NCBI GenBank assembly: GCA_011390205.1
Contig: JAABSX010000029.1
Coordinates: 1-48,430 of the forward strand
Reading direction: 5' to 3'
Length of the DNA: 48,430 bases
From: Microscillaceae bacterium
GTDB lineage: Bacteria > Bacteroidota > Bacteroidia > Cytophagales > Microscillaceae
Shown: in pieces, positions 1 through 8,207 of the stretch
Layout of the letters: each line of letters starts with the position of its first letter
How positions within the stretch are numbered: the stretch's first letter is position 1
Program-made: the position numbers and the translations under genes
Notes under the pieces: generated by a model
What the model was told of the DNA's origin: nothing
Database searches by the model: none
The model's input: only the letters and a program-made list of their open reading frames with translations

Positions 1-41
1 GTCAAAGGTGGAAGAGTAGGTCAATGCCAGGTAAGTATTAT

Positions 42-76
42 AAGCCAAGATTTTAAACAATCTTGGCTTTTTTTAT
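42..76 (+). terminator. Rho-independent terminator
   Basis: A perfect 11-bp inverted repeat (AAGCCAAGATT, then AATCTTGGCTT) encloses a short A/T loop and runs into a T tract. It would end transcription of a plus-strand gene lying left of the window. Only the last few codons of that gene could be present: frame 2 reads S-K-V-E-E-stop at bases 2-19, which is too short to identify. Confidence 0.8.
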
Positions 77-88
77 GTATTATGATGA

Positions 89-1222
89 AATGACAAACCT
101 ATACCAATATGGTTTATACAAAAAAATACAGGCAATGGTGTCAATGATTTTTTGTATAGAACTGCACAAACACTTAAGCAAGATTTAACCATCCACTTTA
201 TCAATTTTGATTTAGATGACAAAGAAGGGTATCAACACCAAATCGTAGAACCCCATATTCATATATTCGGAAAAGTAAAGTACCAATTGTTTTTCCCTAC
301 CAAATTTCAACATTGGCTTAAAAAAATTTCTTCAAATAACCCTATTTTTAACATCCACAGTGTTTTTAAGTTAGAAAATTTTGCATTTGCTTATCTTCTA
401 AACAAACACAAAATCTCTTATATTTTTACACCTCATGATTCATATAGTCCTGAAAGTATGCAGAAGAGACTGTTTCTTAAGAGGCTTCTACTCTATACTA
501 CTGAAAGGTATATTTTAAAAAAAGCCAGTATCATCCACGCTATTACTCGATTGGCATGCAAATATATCAGAAGATATACCAACAATCATGTCAATACTGT
601 ACTTAATTTCATCTTAGAGCCCTCGCTTTTGCTCAAGCTGTATCCAAAGCATGACAGCTCAAAGACTATTTGTTTCATAGGATGATTTGATATTTATCAA
701 AAAGGCATAGACCTGTCATTAGAGGCTTTGCATCTATTCTTGAAAGATAATCTTGATGCCATGAATATGCAAATCATAGGACCATATCAAACAGCAGAAC
801 TGGACAATGTGCATAGAATACTTACTAGACTCGGTCTGAAACAAGATGAGCAAGTCTTTATTTTAGGTTTTTTGGAGGAGGTAGAGAAGCAAAAAATACT
901 GTCAGAATGTCATGTACATATGTAACTATCTCGTTACGAGGGTTTTAGCTACAGTGTAGTAGAAGCACTGGCAATGGGTAAGCTTGTGATTATAAGCAAG
1001 AATATACCTATTCATGCCTACATATAATATTACAAAGCAGGCATGATTGTGAGCAATGTCAAGGAAGCCAGTGAGGCATTGGAAAAGATTTACAACATAT
1101 CTGATGGATTGTGTCAAGAATTATCTCTTAATGCCAGAAAATGTTATAAAGAAAATTTTCATTCCGATGTGATTTAGCCTCTTCTCTCAGAAATGTATCA
1201 ATCATTGGGTACGAAATCTTGA
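89..1222 (+). pseudogene. Glycosyltransferase (GT4-like) pseudogene with four in-frame stops
   Basis: One frame reads as a glycosyltransferase over about 1.1 kb: an N-terminal GVNDFLYRTAQ stretch, a THDSYSPE-like middle, an acceptor-to-donor linker ending FIG, then a C-terminal GT4 domain with the donor-site signature RYEGFSYSVVEALAMGK and a PLLSEMYQSLG tail. The frame is broken by TGA at 683, TAA at 923, TAA at 1025 and TAG at 1175, and it ends at TGA 1220. There is no frameshift anywhere. Each stop sits where Arg (CGA) or Gln (CAA or CAG) would fit the family, so each can be explained by one C-to-T change; this is inference from family knowledge. The start codon is unclear: TGA TGA at 83-88 lies immediately upstream in frame, so the N-terminus is probably also lost. 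The original role would have been transfer of a sugar from a nucleotide-sugar to a surface glycan or lipid. Confidence 0.85.
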
Positions 1223-1256
1223 TACGCATAGGCTTGTAAAGAAAATCTTTATTTTA

Positions 1257-2306
1257 TTAGCTGTATATCCTAGTATTTGGTAACAGGCTATCTAGTTTTT
1301 GCCTTTCTGATTTAGAAAGCGGATTACTCATGATATTTAGTTTGTTGAGGTTGTTACTGAGTCCTGAGATGCTGTCAGGAATCTTGGTAAGTTGATTTTT
1401 ATAGAGGTTAAGTTCTTGAAGATTCTTGAGCATGCCTATAGATTCGGGCAAAGATTCTAACTTATTTCCATTGATTCTCAACACAGCAAGCCCTTCTAGC
1501 CTGCCAAGTTGCTCAGGAAGCTGTCGGAGTTGATTGTTTTCTAAATTAAGTGTTTGAAGCCTTTTTAAGTCAGAAATACTCGAAGTAAGTTCGGAGATTT
1601 TATTATTGAGCAAGCTTAATGAACGCAAAGACTTTAGATGTGCTACTGCTTTGGGCAGTATTTTGATCTCATTGTTTTCTAAGTCTAAATTTTTTAAATT
1701 TTCTAAACTTCCTATTTCTTCAGGCAGACTTTCAATACGGTTATTGCCAAGCATAAGATATCCTAGATTACATAAATTCTCTATTTCTTTTGGGATAACT
1801 TGTATATTATTTGAATGCATATTAATGACTTCTAGGCTGGTAATCTCAAAAAGACTTTTGGGGAGTTCTTGAATCTTTGCCCTGTTACAGTGTAGATGAG
1901 TAAGCATTTTTAGTAATCGAATTTCATTGGGAATAAATTCTAGTGGGTTTTGGCTAAGAGAAATTTTTTGGAGATTTTGCAGTGCCAAGATGGCTGTCGG
2001 AAATTCGCGGATATGATTACTATACATGCTTAGCTCTTCTAGGTGTGTGAGTTTAGAAACTGCTGGAGGTAGGCTGTCAATATTTTTTTTGGCTAAGTCA
2101 AGTGTCTTGATGGCATACAAGGGCTCTAGAATATGATTTATAAGGCATAAAAGGCTGTGCTGCTGTAGTGCAGGGTATAGCAAAAGTGGTATTTTTTTGT
2201 TGAGAAGCATTTGCAAAGCAAGTTTTACATGATTTGTATCTTTGCTTTTGAGGAGTTGCTCCATTTTTTGGATTTGTTTTTCGTTGTATTCAATGGATTC
2301 AGACAT
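1257..2306 (-). CDS. Cytoplasmic leucine-rich repeat protein
   Basis: The 349-residue product has a helical N-terminal part (about residues 1-60) with no signal peptide. It is followed by eleven 23-residue leucine-rich repeats of the pattern LxxLxxLxLxxNxIxxLPxxI, plus a degenerate capping repeat that ends in LPNTRIYS. This SDS22/plant-LRR-like class folds into a curved solenoid used for protein-protein binding. With no export signal it is expected to stay in the cytoplasm. No enzymatic domain is attached. It is transcribed alone, divergently from the DUF4178 gene. The binding partner cannot be told from sequence. A second, secreted LRR protein at 13940-15475 uses the same 23-residue unit, so the two may share ancestry. 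Confidence 0.85.
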   Translation of the reverse strand: MSESIEYNEKQIQKMEQLLKSKDTNHVKLALQMLLNKKIPLLLYPALQQHSLLCLINHILEPLYAIKTLDLAKKNIDSLPPAVSKLTHLEELSMYSNHIREFPTAILALQNLQKISLSQNPLEFIPNEIRLLKMLTHLHCNRAKIQELPKSLFEITSLEVINMHSNNIQVIPKEIENLCNLGYLMLGNNRIESLPEEIGSLENLKNLDLENNEIKILPKAVAHLKSLRSLSLLNNKISELTSSISDLKRLQTLNLENNQLRQLPEQLGRLEGLAVLRINGNKLESLPESIGMLKNLQELNLYKNQLTKIPDSISGLSNNLNKLNIMSNPLSKSERQKLDSLLPNTRIYS

Positions 2307-2447
2307 AGTGTAAGAGGCTTATAAAGCGTGTAGATAAAATTGATCTCAGAAAACGACTTGAAAGCTAGAGGAAAATTCACACTTTTTTTATTTTTGTGTA
2401 GATTATTTTGTATTTTGGGTGTATTAAATTAACTAAATAACTTATTT

Positions 2448-2990
2448 ATGGCGTTTAGCTGGTTCAAAAAGAAAAAAGAAGAAACGAAACGCTTATACGA
2501 CCCTACACAAGTAACTGTCCGAGACCTGATTAAAGGTGCTTTTGTGGACTACGAACTTGAAACTTGGGAGGTAAGGGCTGTTTTTGAGTATGATTGGGGT
2601 GATAATTTCTTCAGTGATGAGTTTCAACTCTCGATAGCAGATGATACCATCTTCTTATCTGTAGAAGATGATGATGAGCTGTTTTTAAGTGTTACTCGCA
2701 AAATTGTTATTCAAGACATCGAGGAGGATGTGGTTTCGGTAATCTTAAAAAAGGAAGTCCCCCCTATGAAAGTAAATTATCAGGGAGAGACCTATTTTAG
2801 AAAGTCAGAAAGCATGGGGCATTACCGAAATGTAGAAACAGATAGCTGGGCAGAGCTGATTTCTTGGACATATTTTGACCGTAACCAAGAAAAAATACTC
2901 AGCATAGAGCAGTGGGGTGAAGAAGATTTTGAAGCCTCCTCAGGGCTAGTAGTGAGTGAGTATGACTTCTCATCTATTATTATGCCCTAA
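2448..2990 (+). CDS. DUF4178 domain protein
   Basis: A 180-residue soluble protein with a basic N-terminus (FKKKKEE), then a beta-rich domain containing the alternating WEV...YDWGD, LFLSV and YFRKSES...ETDSWAELISWTYFD segments typical of DUF4178. No signal peptide or membrane segment is visible. From family knowledge, DUF4178 genes sit in membrane-stress or polyamine-type clusters next to small lipoproteins and DUF350 membrane proteins; only the lipoprotein partner is present here, 74 bp downstream on the same strand. The biochemical function is unknown. The ATG at 2448 follows an A/T-rich leader without a Shine-Dalgarno, as usual in this phylum. The family assignment is from pattern recognition and has not been searched. 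Confidence 0.7.
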   Translation: MAFSWFKKKKEETKRLYDPTQVTVRDLIKGAFVDYELETWEVRAVFEYDWGDNFFSDEFQLSIADDTIFLSVEDDDELFLSVTRKIVIQDIEEDVVSVILKKEVPPMKVNYQGETYFRKSESMGHYRNVETDSWAELISWTYFDRNQEKILSIEQWGEEDFEASSGLVVSEYDFSSIIMP

Positions 2991-2999
2991 AAATAAATC

Positions 3000-3007
3000 T
3001 ATCTTTG
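3000..3007 (+). promoter_or_regulatory. Possible -7 box (TAnnTTTG)
   Basis: TATCTTTG fits the Bacteroidota primary sigma -7 consensus and would place the transcription start about 45 bases before the lipoprotein start codon. No good -33 TTG is seen at the right distance, so this is weak support for a promoter internal to the DUF4178-lipoprotein pair. Confidence 0.3.
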
Positions 3008-3064
3008 GAATATAAATCACCTTCTGTGTGTTTATTAAATTATAAAACAACAAAATATTAAACT

Positions 3065-3844
3065 ATGAAAAATATTAGTTTCGTCTTTACTCTACTCACA
3101 CTTTTTTTATTGGCCTGTGAGAGTAAGCCCAAGTATGCAGAGCCTAGCCCTGTAGACAAAATGGTGCGTGATATGAGCAATGAGAAGACTTTCTCTGTCA
3201 TCTTGCATGACATGCAAGTCAATGATAGCACAGGTACTGATGTGTATCAACACAAATACAAGGTTACAAAAAATACTACTGACAGCACCTCTGCTCCTGT
3301 GGTTACAGACTGGAAACAGGTGGATGAAGTGTTTTTTGCAGAAAACTTAGATAACATGGGGTTAGAACTTGCCTCCAAAAGCCCTGATGGGAAAGTACAC
3401 AAAGTTCCCTCTCCTCCAGGGTTCAATGGATATGTGGGCAATAACAACTACGGACAGTGGCGCAACGACAGTAGTGGAAATTCTTTTTGGGCATTTTATG
3501 GTCAGTATATGTTTATGAGCAGTATGTTTAACATGATGTCAAGGCCCACTTATAGAAGTTCTTATACAGGCTATCGCTCATATCGCAATAGCCCAAGCAC
3601 TCGTAATGCCCCCTACTATGGCACAGGACGAAATACTTATGGCACTAACAGCCCTTCTACGAGGGCGTCTAACCCTAATTTTTTCCAGAGAAAACAGCAG
3701 CAGAGTAAGCTTTCATCTTTTCGTCAAAAGGTGAGAAGCAATCCTTCAAGGTATTCTCGTAGCTCGTCTTCACGTACAAGCCGTACTTCTTCTCGATCTA
3801 GTGGCTCTTCTTCTAGGTCTAGGGGTGGCAGCTTTGGTAAATAA
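3065..3844 (+). CDS. Lipoprotein with Arg/Ser-rich tail
   Basis: A 259-residue protein with a lipoprotein signal peptide (hydrophobic stretch 5-17, lipobox ending LLAC, Cys18). The mature part begins with a Lys/Glu/Pro-containing spacer and a compact domain (about 40-125). A Tyr/Asn/Gly region follows around the sequence FWAFYGQYMF. The last 50 residues consist almost entirely of Ser and Arg, with a final GGSFGK. It is expected to be anchored to a membrane by its N-terminal lipid. The tail is strongly basic and would bind an acidic surface such as LPS, teichuronic-like polymer, DNA or a partner protein (inference). It follows the DUF4178 gene closely and is probably co-transcribed with it; DUF4178 genes often have such a lipoprotein neighbour. 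It has no recognised enzymatic motif. Confidence 0.75.
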   Translation: MKNISFVFTLLTLFLLACESKPKYAEPSPVDKMVRDMSNEKTFSVILHDMQVNDSTGTDVYQHKYKVTKNTTDSTSAPVVTDWKQVDEVFFAENLDNMGLELASKSPDGKVHKVPSPPGFNGYVGNNNYGQWRNDSSGNSFWAFYGQYMFMSSMFNMMSRPTYRSSYTGYRSYRNSPSTRNAPYYGTGRNTYGTNSPSTRASNPNFFQRKQQQSKLSSFRQKVRSNPSRYSRSSSSRTSRTSSRSSGSSSRSRGGSFGK

Positions 3845-3859
3845 GTATTGATAGACAAA

Positions 3860-3892
3860 TAAAAAAAGCCAACTTTTATTGGCTTTTTTTAT
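3860..3892. terminator. Bidirectional terminator between lipoprotein gene and trpC
   Basis: AAAAAAGCCAA and TTGGCTTTTTTT flank a six-base loop, giving a GC-containing stem with an A tract on one side and a T tract on the other. It lies between two convergent genes and can terminate both. Confidence 0.8.
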
Positions 3893-3911
3893 GCTTTGTC
3901 CTCAGTTAGAT

Positions 3912-4709
3912 TTATCTCTTAGGATTTTTGAGTGATTTAATAAATGCTGTACAAGCATCTCCCGGAACGGTGTTTTTCATAAAGTTTTCTCCCATTAAGA
4001 ACCCCTCAAAACCTGCAGCACGTAGCTGATGTAGGGTATCAATTTGGCTAAGTCCACTTTCAGAGATTTTCACAATATGCCCAGGAATTTTAGAAGCTAA
4101 AATAAGAGAGGTGTTTATATCTACTTCAAATGTCTTTAGATTCCGATTATTCACACCCACCAAGTCAATGTATTCGTGTATGTTGGGCTCTAGCTCTTCG
4201 GCACTGTGGACTTCTAGCAATACTTCCAAACCTAGACTGTGGGCAAGTTTTGCCAACTGATGTAATACCTCAGAACTTAGACAAGCAGCTATGAGCAAAA
4301 TCACATCTGCACCCATAGATTTTGCCTCTAAGATTTGGTATTCTTCTATCATAAAATCTTTTCTGAGCATTGGAAGTGTTAGACGCTTTCTGACTTCGGC
4401 AAAATCTTCTTCTTTTGCACCAAAAAAAGATACATCAGTCAGCACTGACAAGCCTGCTGCTCCTGCTTGCTCATATCCTTGGGTTACCTGAGTTGCGTTT
4501 GCCTGCTCATGAATCCAACCTTTAGAAGGTGATTTTCGCTTAAATTCTGCAATGATGCCTGAGGAGTCGTGAGCTTTCAGGCTTTCTTTGAGTGATAAAG
4601 TATGCTGCTCAAAGTAAGGTGATTTTTCTAAATCTTTGCTTGAGAGTGCCAGCTTTCTGAGAGCGACTTCTTTCTTTTTGTGGGCTACTATGGTCTCGAG
4701 TATGTTCAT
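3912..4709 (-). CDS. trpC: Indole-3-glycerol phosphate synthase
   Basis: This enzyme converts 1-(2-carboxyphenylamino)-1-deoxyribulose 5-phosphate to indole-3-glycerol phosphate in tryptophan synthesis. The 265-residue product has the full (beta/alpha)8-barrel signature: IIAEFKRKSPSKG near residue 53 with the catalytic Lys, LRKDF (phosphate and catalytic Lys), ADVILLIAACL, LLEVHS, VGVNNRNLKTF, and the phosphate-binding KISESGL and GFLMGE strands. Length and start agree with the family. It stands alone: no other trp gene is in the window, and it is bordered by a terminator and a divergent HNH gene. No leader peptide, T-box or attenuator is evident upstream. Confidence 0.97.
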   Translation of the reverse strand: MNILETIVAHKKKEVALRKLALSSKDLEKSPYFEQHTLSLKESLKAHDSSGIIAEFKRKSPSKGWIHEQANATQVTQGYEQAGAAGLSVLTDVSFFGAKEEDFAEVRKRLTLPMLRKDFMIEEYQILEAKSMGADVILLIAACLSSEVLHQLAKLAHSLGLEVLLEVHSAEELEPNIHEYIDLVGVNNRNLKTFEVDINTSLILASKIPGHIVKISESGLSQIDTLHQLRAAGFEGFLMGENFMKNTVPGDACTAFIKSLKNPKR

Positions 4710-4879
4710 TTTTTGTAAAACTTAATGTATAAATTGGGTATTGCTGTGCAAACCTTGCTTGCGGCGCTTGCCCACAAAAATGAGAAGACTTCTTATGAAA
4801 ACAAATCCATCTATCACTTTTTTTATGTAGACTCGTATAATTAAGCGTGTGTAAAATGGTTTTACGATAAAAAAAATAA

Positions 4880-5134
4880 ATGCCTGAATGTGAATTGTGT
4901 CAGCGAGAAGTAGAAAAAATATCTCGGCATCATCTTACACCTAAGCAAAAAGGAGGAAAACACGGAGCTACTGCTAACCTTTGCCAGCCTTGCCATAAAA
5001 CAATACACCATATCTACAGCAATGCTGAGTTGGCTAAATCTTACAATACGGTTGAGAAACTTCAAGAAGCGGCGAGATTAAAAAAGTACCTGAATTGGAT
5101 TAAGGATAGAGATATTCAAAGGTTGAGTTTTTAG
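4880..5134 (+). CDS. Small HNH-endonuclease-like zinc protein
   Basis: An 84-residue protein with two Cys pairs (C4-x2-C7 and C35-x2-C38) that can bind zinc, a His-His pair at 17-18 followed by a basic LTPKQKGGKHG segment, Asn33, and a CHKTIHH motif at 38-44. The order Cys pair, HH, N, Cys pair, H matches a minimal betabetaalpha-metal (HNH) nuclease fold, with H18, N33 and H43/H44 as likely catalytic or metal ligands. The C-terminal half is helical and basic. It has no restriction-modification or toxin partner next to it, so its target is unknown. It could act as a DNA-repair nicking enzyme or be a housekeeping orphan. Start codon chosen as the only ATG preceding the first Cys pair. Confidence 0.8.
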   Translation: MPECELCQREVEKISRHHLTPKQKGGKHGATANLCQPCHKTIHHIYSNAELAKSYNTVEKLQEAARLKKYLNWIKDRDIQRLSF

Positions 5135-5152
5135 TGTGGGCTTCATTCTTAC

Positions 5153-5207
5153 AAAAACTTGCCCTAAAAATAAATTCGTAGAGGATGTTTTTTCAGGGCA
5201 AGTTTTT
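5153..5207. terminator. Bidirectional terminator between HNH gene and phaC
   Basis: The 13-bp perfect repeat AAAAACTTGCCCT / AGGGCAAGTTTTT surrounds a loop of about 29 bases. It separates convergent genes and has A and T tracts built into the stem, so it can act on both strands. Confidence 0.75.
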
Positions 5208-5225
5208 ATCTTGAGCTTGAGTCAG

Positions 5226-6644
5226 TTATGAATCTTTCAGTAATGATTTTGCCTGCTCTATCCATTGATTTTTTTGAATGCGTGTGTAGGCAAAATTTAC
5301 CAATTCACTGATATTCTTGAGTTCTTCCTCATTGAGTTTAGCAATTTGCTCAAAAGTAGAGATGCCTATTTCATTGAGTTTTGCTGCCAATGAAGGTCCT
5401 ATGCCTTTGATTTCTTGTAAGTCATCTTTTTGAGAGGCCACCCTTCCTATTATCTCAGGGCTACTAGATTCTGTGCTTTCACTTTGCACTTTCTCGGTCG
5501 CTATACTTTCTTTTGAGGGAGTAATATGAGGCTCTTTTCTAAACTGTACTGCCTTGGACTCTTCTTTTGGCGTGCTTTGGGCATCTCTCTCTGTAAACCA
5601 TTGATGGATGGTAGGGGCAAGTTCTTTTTGAGAGCGTTTGCCTGTAAATACGCCGATGTGTCCTCCAGGAAACTCATAGAGTTGCTTGTCTTCGGAGCCT
5701 ATAAGTTCATTGAGTGGCTTTGTGGAGCTAGGAGGCACAAGGTGATCTTCGGAGGCATAGATAGTGAGTATGGGCATAGTAATATTTTTGAGATTTACCT
5801 GATGCTCACCGATGATGAGATCGCCCTTCACGAGTTTATTTTGTTGGTATAAATCCTTGATAAACTGTCTGTAAGTTTCTCCTGCTTGGTCAGGCAAGTC
5901 ATTAATCCATTTTTCCATTCGGTAAAAGTTCAGGAGCTTGTCTTGATTATCTAGCATATCAGTCAGATTTTTTTGTTTTCTAACTTTAAGCATAGGTTTA
6001 AGCAGCTGAAAGCCTGAATCTAAGAATGTACCAGGGATAAGCCCTCCGAAGCCCTCTACTACGGCATCTACATCTAGGTCTCTTGCCCATTTGTAGAGTA
6101 AGCCATCATTTTTAGAAAAATCCACAGGTGTAACAAGTGTGATGAGGTTTTTTACTTTTTGGGGGTGTATGGCTGAGTAAATCAAAGAAAAAGTGCCACC
6201 TTGGCATATTCCCATGAGGTTTACTTTCGAAATCTGGTGAGCCGCCCTGACATACTCTACGGCACCATTGATATAGACATTGATGTAATCATTCATAGTC
6301 AGGTAGCGCTCATTGCGGGTAGGGTATCCTGTGTCTATGACATAGATATCAAGTCCAAGGTTGAGCAGGTTGAGTATGAGGCTACGGTCAGGCTGGAGGT
6401 CAAGCATGTCATAGCGATTAATCAAGGCATAAGAGATGACAAGCGGAGTGCTGATGTTGGCAGAGCTGCTGCGCTTATATCTAAAAAGTCTGACCTTGTC
6501 CATTTCCCATACCAGTTCTTTAGGGGTAGTTCCTACTTCTATTTTCCCGATTTGCCCCATGATTTGTGCGCTTTTCTGAATTTTTTGGCTTGTTTCATTC
6601 AGCTTTTCGAGCAAGCTTCCCATGATATTAAAGTTCTCGTACAT
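5226..6644 (-). CDS. phaC: Class III PHA synthase catalytic subunit with C-terminal HhH-like domain
   Basis: This enzyme polymerises (R)-3-hydroxyacyl-CoA to polyhydroxyalkanoate on the granule surface. The first 350 residues are a class III PhaC alpha/beta-hydrolase: lipase-like box GICQGG with nucleophile Cys147, Asp300 in YASEDHLVPP, and His329 in GGHIGVFTG. The spacing almost equals that of the characterised Allochromatium enzyme (149/302/331). Class III synthases are normally about 355 residues; this one has 472. After a Ser/Glu-rich linker (about 352-405) comes DDLQEIKGIGPSLAAKLNE with IGISTFEQIAKL, typical of the helix-hairpin-helix domain also found fused to ribosomal L17/L21-type proteins. 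That domain often binds nucleic acid. The gene lies 68 bp downstream of phaE in the same direction, so they probably form an operon. Confidence 0.95.
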   Translation of the reverse strand: MYENFNIMGSLLEKLNETSQKIQKSAQIMGQIGKIEVGTTPKELVWEMDKVRLFRYKRSSSANISTPLVISYALINRYDMLDLQPDRSLILNLLNLGLDIYVIDTGYPTRNERYLTMNDYINVYINGAVEYVRAAHQISKVNLMGICQGGTFSLIYSAIHPQKVKNLITLVTPVDFSKNDGLLYKWARDLDVDAVVEGFGGLIPGTFLDSGFQLLKPMLKVRKQKNLTDMLDNQDKLLNFYRMEKWINDLPDQAGETYRQFIKDLYQQNKLVKGDLIIGEHQVNLKNITMPILTIYASEDHLVPPSSTKPLNELIGSEDKQLYEFPGGHIGVFTGKRSQKELAPTIHQWFTERDAQSTPKEESKAVQFRKEPHITPSKESIATEKVQSESTESSSPEIIGRVASQKDDLQEIKGIGPSLAAKLNEIGISTFEQIAKLNEEELKNISELVNFAYTRIQKNQWIEQAKSLLKDS

Positions 6645-6712
6645 AGTAATCAGTGATTTAGGTGATTGGGCAATAATTAGTTAGGCTATTTTGATGTAAA
6701 AATCAAGAAAAG

Positions 6713-8005
6713 CTATGCTTTCTCTTCTTCGTGATTTTTATTTATTTTTTGTTCGAGGCTTCTTACCTTATTTTTCAATTCATAGATAGTAGAGTTTAGC
6801 TCATCAATTTCAGAGCGGGGCACAAGGGGCAGAGGTGCTAGGATTTGCTCCATGAGAGAGTCCATTTTTGCTTTGATTTCTAGGCCAATTTTGAGTAAAT
6901 CACCCTGCAATTTAGAGTAAGTATCTCCCCCGAAGAGGCTGATGATTTCTTCTTCCATGGTGCCTACCCAAGTATTATAAAACTCGTCAAAACCAATGGC
7001 TTCATTGCCTTTTTGTGCTTTTTGCATGACTTCTTGCACGGCTACTTCCATGGCTTTTTGCCCTGCTACATAGATGGTGTTTTGCATTTCGCTAGATTTG
7101 ATATAATATCGGGTGTAGCGTGTCTGTATATCCATCATTAGTCCAGCCATTTCTTTTTCGGGGCTTGCAGGCACAGTCATAAAATGGGGGTGAATCATTT
7201 TTTGGAATTGTTCATTGAATTGCTGGCTAATCTGAGAGAGTGTAGAGAAGTTAGCATTTGGCACAAACTGCTGAATATTATCCATGAAAGAGGTACGCTC
7301 ACTGTTGATGTTGAGTGTGTGCATTGTCATTTCGCTGAGTTGCTGTATCATGTTCAAGAAGTTATGAGACTTACTTTGGTCAGCAAATTGGAAGATACTG
7401 CCCAATATTTCTTGGTATTTATCCATGTCGAGCATTTTGTTGAGTGAGTCAAGCCCCACGGAGTTGCTCTGTACCATTTTGTAGATGGGCTGCCACATTT
7501 CAAACATCTTCATGTAGGTGCGTGTATTATCGATGAGCTGGTGTAGGTTACTGAAGTTGGGGGTTTGTCCGAAAGATTGCATAAAATAAGGGATAGAAGG
7601 TTTAGTTGAGAACAGATTTCCATACATATTTTGCCATTCGGCATACATATTTTGCATATTTGACATTTGCCCAGTAGTGTCCATGAGATTTTTTGGGATT
7701 TTTGAAGAGCCACTGCTGAGTAGTTCAGCCCACTTTTTGCTCAATTCCATCTGAATTTCTACCCAATTTTTAAGAGAGGCCTTGCCTTTAGATTCAGTAT
7801 CTCCTTGTACATTGAGCATGTTGAGCATAGAGTCGGTCAGAGAGCGTTGTTTGTCAAACCAATTACTATACATCTCTACTGATTTTCCTACAATCTCATT
7901 CTTTTTGATTGATTCTTGTATTTTTTTAGAGGTATCTACTAGGTTATCTACTAGCTTACTCTGGGTATTCATCCAGGCATCAATAAAATTCTGAGTGCTG
8001 TCCAT
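6713..8005 (-). CDS. phaE: Class III PHA synthase subunit PhaE
   Basis: PhaE is the non-catalytic partner that activates PhaC in class III synthases. The 430-residue protein is mostly helical and Met/Gln-rich (many MNM, MQN and WQNMYG segments). It ends with the diagnostic PhaE segment LPLVPRSEIDELNSTIYELK, followed by a coiled coil (KVRSLEQKINK). The Pro-Arg-Ser-Glu-(Val/Ile)-Asp motif before the coil is the most conserved part of the family. It is somewhat longer than proteobacterial PhaE (about 360). It is the first gene of the phaE-phaC unit and is divergent from the phaJ-like hydratase. Confidence 0.9.
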   Translation of the reverse strand: MDSTQNFIDAWMNTQSKLVDNLVDTSKKIQESIKKNEIVGKSVEMYSNWFDKQRSLTDSMLNMLNVQGDTESKGKASLKNWVEIQMELSKKWAELLSSGSSKIPKNLMDTTGQMSNMQNMYAEWQNMYGNLFSTKPSIPYFMQSFGQTPNFSNLHQLIDNTRTYMKMFEMWQPIYKMVQSNSVGLDSLNKMLDMDKYQEILGSIFQFADQSKSHNFLNMIQQLSEMTMHTLNINSERTSFMDNIQQFVPNANFSTLSQISQQFNEQFQKMIHPHFMTVPASPEKEMAGLMMDIQTRYTRYYIKSSEMQNTIYVAGQKAMEVAVQEVMQKAQKGNEAIGFDEFYNTWVGTMEEEIISLFGGDTYSKLQGDLLKIGLEIKAKMDSLMEQILAPLPLVPRSEIDELNSTIYELKNKVRSLEQKINKNHEEEKA

Positions 8006-8030
8006 ATTTTGAGTTATTTTTAAATTAGTA

Positions 8031-8038
8031 CAAATTTA
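8031..8038 (-). promoter_or_regulatory. Possible -7 box for phaE-phaC
   Basis: On the minus strand this reads TAAATTTG, an exact TAnnTTTG match 26 bases before the phaE start codon. A convincing -33 TTTG is not visible, so confidence is limited. The 200-bp divergent region between phaE and the hydratase is very AT-rich. Confidence 0.35.
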
Positions 8039-8207
8039 AGTAGCGCTTCTTAATATATGAAATTTTTGTGAATAATTCATAAATTATTTTTACTTTTGAA
8101 GATGCATGCAATCGATTTCGTTTAGTTTTTGTCAAAATTATCATTATTTTTACAAATAATAAGATTATAGTTATAATTGCATTTTACCAATATTTTAAGG
8201 TTGTTAT

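Noticed and set aside
89-1222. Use of an alternative genetic code or stop readthrough in the glycosyltransferase
   Set aside because: All other genes in the window end normally with TAA, TAG or TGA, and three different stop codons are involved. Decay is simpler.
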